A DNA stretch of 64,000 nucleotides from Phallusia mammillata (Eukaryota; Chordata; Ascidiacea; Phlebobranchia; Ascidiidae), in assembly GCA_003260075.1 (NCBI GenBank), contig QLIY01000152.1:62001-126000 (forward strand), given 5' to 3'. A program made the translations under genes and the position numbers. The notes under the pieces are model-generated. The model had not been told where the DNA came from, ran no database searches, and saw only the letters and a list, made by a program, of their open reading frames with translations. Below are positions 59,656 to 64,000 of this stretch, in pieces. Within the stretch, counting starts at the first letter, position 1. Every line of letters begins with the position of its first letter.

Positions 59656-62600
59656 CTACAAAGTCAGTGCAGTTAGTATGCCAACCAGCATTCTCTGCAG
59701 CCACTCCAAGTGTTTAGCATGTATTCCATCTGACGAATTTCCGGAATCGTTGTATACGGTGTTGTCTGATGAGCCTGCAACTTTGATTTAAACAAGCGAT
59801 GTTTGTGTGGCAATTATAAGTCTTACATAAGACGTATTATTTTTCTATTGTCTATACCACAAGACTATTGTAAAAAGTAATGCAGTCCAAAAGGAAATCA
59901 ACCTTACAATATTGTTTGCGAAACAAACAGGTAGAAAAAGCTGATGGATCCACGAGCTTATTTGGAACATTGAGTGGGTGTTAATTTATGTCAATTTCGA
60001 AAACAACTTGACCACAAAACGTATTCCTATTGTTTATCAAAAGTTCATTTGTCATGGATTTCCTGGTTCGTGATGAGCAGGTTGTCAGTTTTTGGAACAT
60101 TGTAACATATTTTTAACATCCGGATTTCCAACTGCGTCGGTAATTTTTAGGTTTTTGGCACCAAAAACCTACTGATCTCACTTACCACCACATCCCGGCA
60201 TCTGGTAATTCCGGACAAAGTTTTCCATTGTGGTCACAACATTTTCCATTTTACCGGACAAAAACTCGTATCCAACTGGCAGCATAAACTTGGGCAACAA
60301 CACCGCCGCTGACCTGTTGCAACGATTCTCCCAATAGTTCAACATTAACGCCTTGGAATCGTCAGCCACACTGCATTAGAAATTTAAATGCAATCAATAG
60401 TCAGTAAAAATGTTTGTTTGGTTTAAAAATTATGTTATTAATATAATACTTGGTTCTTGTTTTGCTTTATACAATTACAACCAGGGAGTCGAACCGGAAC
60501 TGAACCCGAACCCGCGAACCGGTTTGAGCGGTTAATTTCATTAAACCCGAACCGAACCCGAACCGCTAATTACGATTTTCTAAAAACCCGAACCGGAGTT
60601 GAACCCCATATTTTGTTTGGCGTTGGACCCGAACCGGAACCGAACCAGTAAAAAATGCAGTCTGTTTTATATTTTGTGATTTTTTTTCAAAACAGCGCAC
60701 TGAAGAATACGCGAGATAACACTTATAGGGCGTGTCAAAAATAACAGTGCACGGTCAAAAATCTTGTGGAGTTTGATAAGGCCAGGAAGATGATAGGTAG
60801 AATTAAATTGAAACGAATGAAAATTTGAACCGGTTTAAAAACCGCAAACCGGTTCGGACCGGATAGTTTGCCCAAACCGGAACAAAACCCGAACCCGACA
60901 ATATTCATTTTTAAAAACCTGAACCGAACCCGAACCCTTCAAAACAAAACGAAGTGAACCCGAACCGAACCTGAACCCGTATGACAAGCGGTTCGACTCC
61001 CTGATTACAACAGTCAAGTTTGATTTATCTAAATAGCCAATAAAAGCTGACTAATGAAGATATAGTCACCATTTCCATGCAGTACCAAATTAATGATTTA
61101 TTTCTAATCAAACACTATTATACGTTAATGTTAAACACGGAAAATCGTCCCTTTTAAAAAAAAATGGCGCCTTTTTGATATTGCACCACAAAAGTATTAT
61201 GATGTAATAAACCTTGTTCTACTTATGTTGCACAACATGGAAGCGGTTTGCTTTGCTGAGTAAATTTGTCTCCTTTCTTTGTGTACAGGTTTTAGATTTA
61301 AACATTGATGGAAAAGTACTGTCATGAAAGCTTGACAAACACTAGAATGACAGTCAACTGCAGCAAAAGCAATATGTAAAAGGATGTGGAAACTTTACCA
61401 GACTACATTTTGTTACAATTCGCAACTGGCAAATTAAACAAAGGTGTGTAAGTGCAAAAATATTTGTAGGCTATATATATTTTTACCTATAGGTAAAAAA
61501 TATGTGGCGATTCTAAACAGTATTTCTCACAAACTTGTTTCAAGAGAAGATTACTGGCTGCTTGTAATCAGCTGTTGGCAATTTGCGCTTTGTTACAACA
61601 AAATCGGCGCCATTTTCTCATAAATTTTTGATTGTGTCGATTTGACCAAGACAACACTCAGTAAGCGATTGGGCAGGGCAAGTTAGGCAGAAACCAGTCA
61701 GGTAACATGTTGGGAATCCAATGGAATTAAAACGTGTACAACAACTGATTGAAACTTGGAATCAATTCAGATTGGAAATAATGAATTATGTTTTTCATTT
61801 TCTACTTGGTATTTAAAAAAAAATCAAATCTTTTGTTTAATTTTTTTGGCAATGCTGTACTGGAAACTAAAACACATGCATGTGAGTAAATACAAGCACT
61901 ACTTGAAGAAGGCAAATTAAAAACCAACGCACAAAGTCTAAAATCATTTGGAAATTACTGGGATTGGTATTGATGTAAGTTATGAAACTTCGTTTTCATC
62001 ATGAAAATATTGTCTGAACAAAGGTAAGGTTTGTTAAAAAGAATATTTAGGAGTGCATTAATTGTGTATTTTATAAGGTTACCAAGAATATTGCAAAAAA
62101 GGTTTGTATTTTGCCATGATAAATCGTTCATGGACTTAAAACCACTTCAACACCTATATGTGTTCTTTCAGTTACGGTGGATTCCATTTTTGCCGGGCAA
62201 ATACTGTTCGGTAAGTAATTTTGTTAATTTGTAGTAGTATAAGACATTACAACACTAACTTTTTGGAGGACAATAACAAGTAACTGTAAAAAGACAAAGA
62301 ACATGGCATGTAACCCTTCACGGCCGATTTTCAATGACCATACCTGCACCACACCGCATGGCTGTTTGCGTTAATTAAACGCGGCAGCGCCTGTAGATGC
62401 CATTCCAGAATGTCTGGAAGGACCTGAGAGTCGCAGAACGGGTTTTCGAATGTCAGATTAAGTTCCAATGATTGAAAGAGCAAACTGATTTGTGCTGTGT
62501 ATGGCGAGCTTCGGTGGAGACACAAAGTACCGATGACGTCATTTTGTGACGATGCAGGAACTTCCAGCAGTGAGAAAATGGAAGCTGTGTTCCCGAACGT

Positions 62601-63637
62601 CATGGCGTATTGAGGAATCATCTAAAAATTTTATGGACATGCTCATCAGTTTTTGGGATTTTGCCGTGTTTTTTGTGCAGTTAGTGAAGTATAATTTATT
62701 GACCATCATGAGTAGTATGACAAACGAAAACTTTCAAAACTTTGTTTCCATGACTTTGTTTCCTTCCTGCAACTTACCGGCATGATATACATCAGACCTA
62801 AAGGTAATATGTCCAAGTCTGCTATGCAGTCTCCACTGGCACAATTTGAGATTGCTTGAGCAAGGCACTGCAGTCCGTTATCTATGTTTCTCCTGCGCAA
62901 CAGTTTAATCTTTTCTAGAATCCTGTTTTTCCTTCAACCAACCTAACAAGTAAGTATAGTAGAGCTGCTGTAATCTAATGAATAGTTTAAACATGCATTT
63001 TTGCGTCTACACTCTACACGGCTACGAACTTTGCTTGTAACTGACTGACTTGCACAAGGTGACGTCAGAGTAGGGAAATCCAGCCAACAGGCTTCGCCAG
63101 CAGACATCGAATTTGTCAATGATGTCAATAAGGGTGCATGAAGGTGTCAACAGTAGTTCTGCATTTTGAGGTTAAATAACATATATGTTACTTACTTTGT
63201 CTATAACCTGTCCAGCATGTTTTTGGTCACTATATTAAAACACATCTAAATATTAAAGTCCAAATCGTTTCCAGCTGATTAGGGCTTAATTTTACGATGT
63301 GGACGCGTTTAAGTGTTAAAAGTCGATTTGTCTTGTTTTAGGAAATTTTCTTTATTTCTGCTTTAAATCTTTGGTAAATGCTTATTTTTGTAACATTCCG
63401 GGTTTGGCTTTTTGAATTCGCAAAGTTCGTCAAACCAGGAACACCAAACGATGACATTTAAACTTACCATTTTCTGCTCTTGCTTGACAATTTTCAGCCC
63501 TAGTGAAACGATTGCAACCGTCGGTATTGCAGTACTTGGTGGTGCATCCCGTGGGGTCGACGATACCATATAGGGAAGCCATGTACGTGCAAGTAATGTT
63601 ATATGTTGGATCAAAGCAGTTTGCTCTTTGCTTTACG
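59656..63637 (-). CDS. C-terminal part of an extracellular Cys-rich, GPI-tailed protein, unrecognised
   Basis: Six exons (minus): 63468 to about 63637, 63050-63158, 62778-62931, 62344-62621, 60186-60370, 59656-59774. The phases fit at every junction (1, 2, 0, 2, 1), which strongly supports one gene. The first exon seen is Cys-dense (NCFDPTYNITCTYM, CTTKYCNTDGCNRF), recalling a three-finger or similar small disulfide module. The following 300 or so residues hold scattered Cys and N-glycosylation sites (NITC, NLTF, CNRS), with helices such as LEKIKLLRRRNIDNGLQC. The C-terminus has a Ser/Gly/Asn spacer (DSGNSSDG) and a hydrophobic end (MLVGILTALTL) with no charged tail, as in GPI-anchored proteins. 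The N-terminus, and presumably the signal peptide, lies right of the window. Convergent with PPP4R2, 424 bases between stops. No family recognised. Confidence 0.7.
60482..61003. mobile_element. hAT-like MITE in an intron of the Cys-rich gene
   Basis: Ends CAGGGAGTCGAACC and GGTTCGACTCCCTG, a perfect 14-base inverted repeat; perfect 8-base duplication ATTACAAC at 60474-60481 and 61004-61011. Both arms are packed with GAACCCGAACC-type repeats. Confidence 0.92.
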
Positions 63638-64000
63638 ACTGCCCCAAAAATGCTATTGTTGTTTAACTTTGTGTTGACAAACTAACCACGTGAATTATCC
63701 CGCTTTGTCCTCCTTGTCAGTTATCATGATCATTTTATTATTGATCATAATGGATCATTTAGTTATTATCAGTCCCTAGCTTTCATTGGGGGGGGGGGTT
63801 GTCAGTTATCATGATCATTTTATTATTATCATTGATCATAATGGATCATTTAGTTATTATCAGTCCCTAGCTTTCATTGTAGTTTAAGTTATTGCACAAA
63901 AGTTTTGTTTTAAAAAAAGCTACAGTGGGCTTAGCACAGGGATTCTCAACCTTTTAACGATCTCGTACCACTTGGACGCTCTGTACTGCCACGCATACCA
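63638..64000. other. Right edge: G-run junction and transposon end
   Basis: Contains the junction at 63788-63798 and, from about 63939, a CAGGGATTCTCAACC start typical of hAT-like termini, cut by the window edge. Upstream exons of the Cys-rich gene were not found here. Confidence 0.4.
63788..63798. other. G run with duplicated flank
   Basis: About 63707-63787 is repeated at 63799-63878. Confidence 0.8.

Noticed and set aside
63363..63614. Alternative minus-strand frame that looks like a HEAT-type helix
   Set aside because: It would end in phase 0, and the next exon would then hit a stop at once; the Cys-rich frame ends in phase 1 and joins correctly.
1..64000. CRISPR arrays, bacterial operons, tRNA or rRNA genes
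   Set aside because: The window is animal DNA; repeats are transposon ends or assembly duplicates. The only tRNA-like box (near 22910) lies in a dispersed repeat.

Overview
The window is eukaryotic, AT-rich animal DNA. Genes are split into many short exons with GT-AG introns of roughly 100 to 2000 bases, and small transposon remnants sit in the introns. Two single-copy animal genes, iRhom and PPP4R2, and a multi-copy MOXD1/DBH-like family are clear. The compact genes and strong allelic divergence suggest a tunicate such as Ciona; that identification is inference.

Region 1 (1-32.7 kb) is a cluster of copper-dependent DBH/MOXD1-like monooxygenase genes sharing one 15-exon plan: signal peptide, DOMON domain, two copper domains, Thr-rich stalk and hydrophobic tail. 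In order: gene 1 (minus, cut by the left edge), gene 2 (plus, a pseudogene with two stop codons and missing exons), gene 3 (plus, complete), an exon-11 relic, gene 4 (minus, complete) and gene 5 (minus, complete). I rebuilt the exons of genes 3, 4 and 5 to full-length open frames of 683, 633 and 663 residues.

Region 2 (32.7-49.6 kb) is gene-poor. It holds a two-exon gene for a 129-residue secreted, Cys-rich, dibasic-processed peptide precursor (34.1 kb), a four-exon gene for a charged helical protein (43.3-45.9 kb), one orphan signal-peptide-like exon (41.3 kb) and a MITE.

Region 3 (49.6-64 kb) has iRhom (minus) and PPP4R2 (plus), head to head across 618 bases. Then comes the C-terminal part of an unrecognised extracellular Cys-rich protein with a GPI-like tail (minus), tail to tail with PPP4R2 and running off the right edge.

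One caution affects everything. More than 30 runs of about ten Gs, always G on this strand, nearly all separate two near-identical copies of the flanking sequence. They look like fixed-length gap fillers between contigs (probably alternative haplotypes) that overlap but were not merged. Many small 'duplications' here, and at least one misplaced exon fragment, are therefore probably assembly artefacts. I did not see a wholly new biological system. The best candidates for novelty are the small secreted precursor, the extracellular Cys-rich gene and the diverging monooxygenase cluster.
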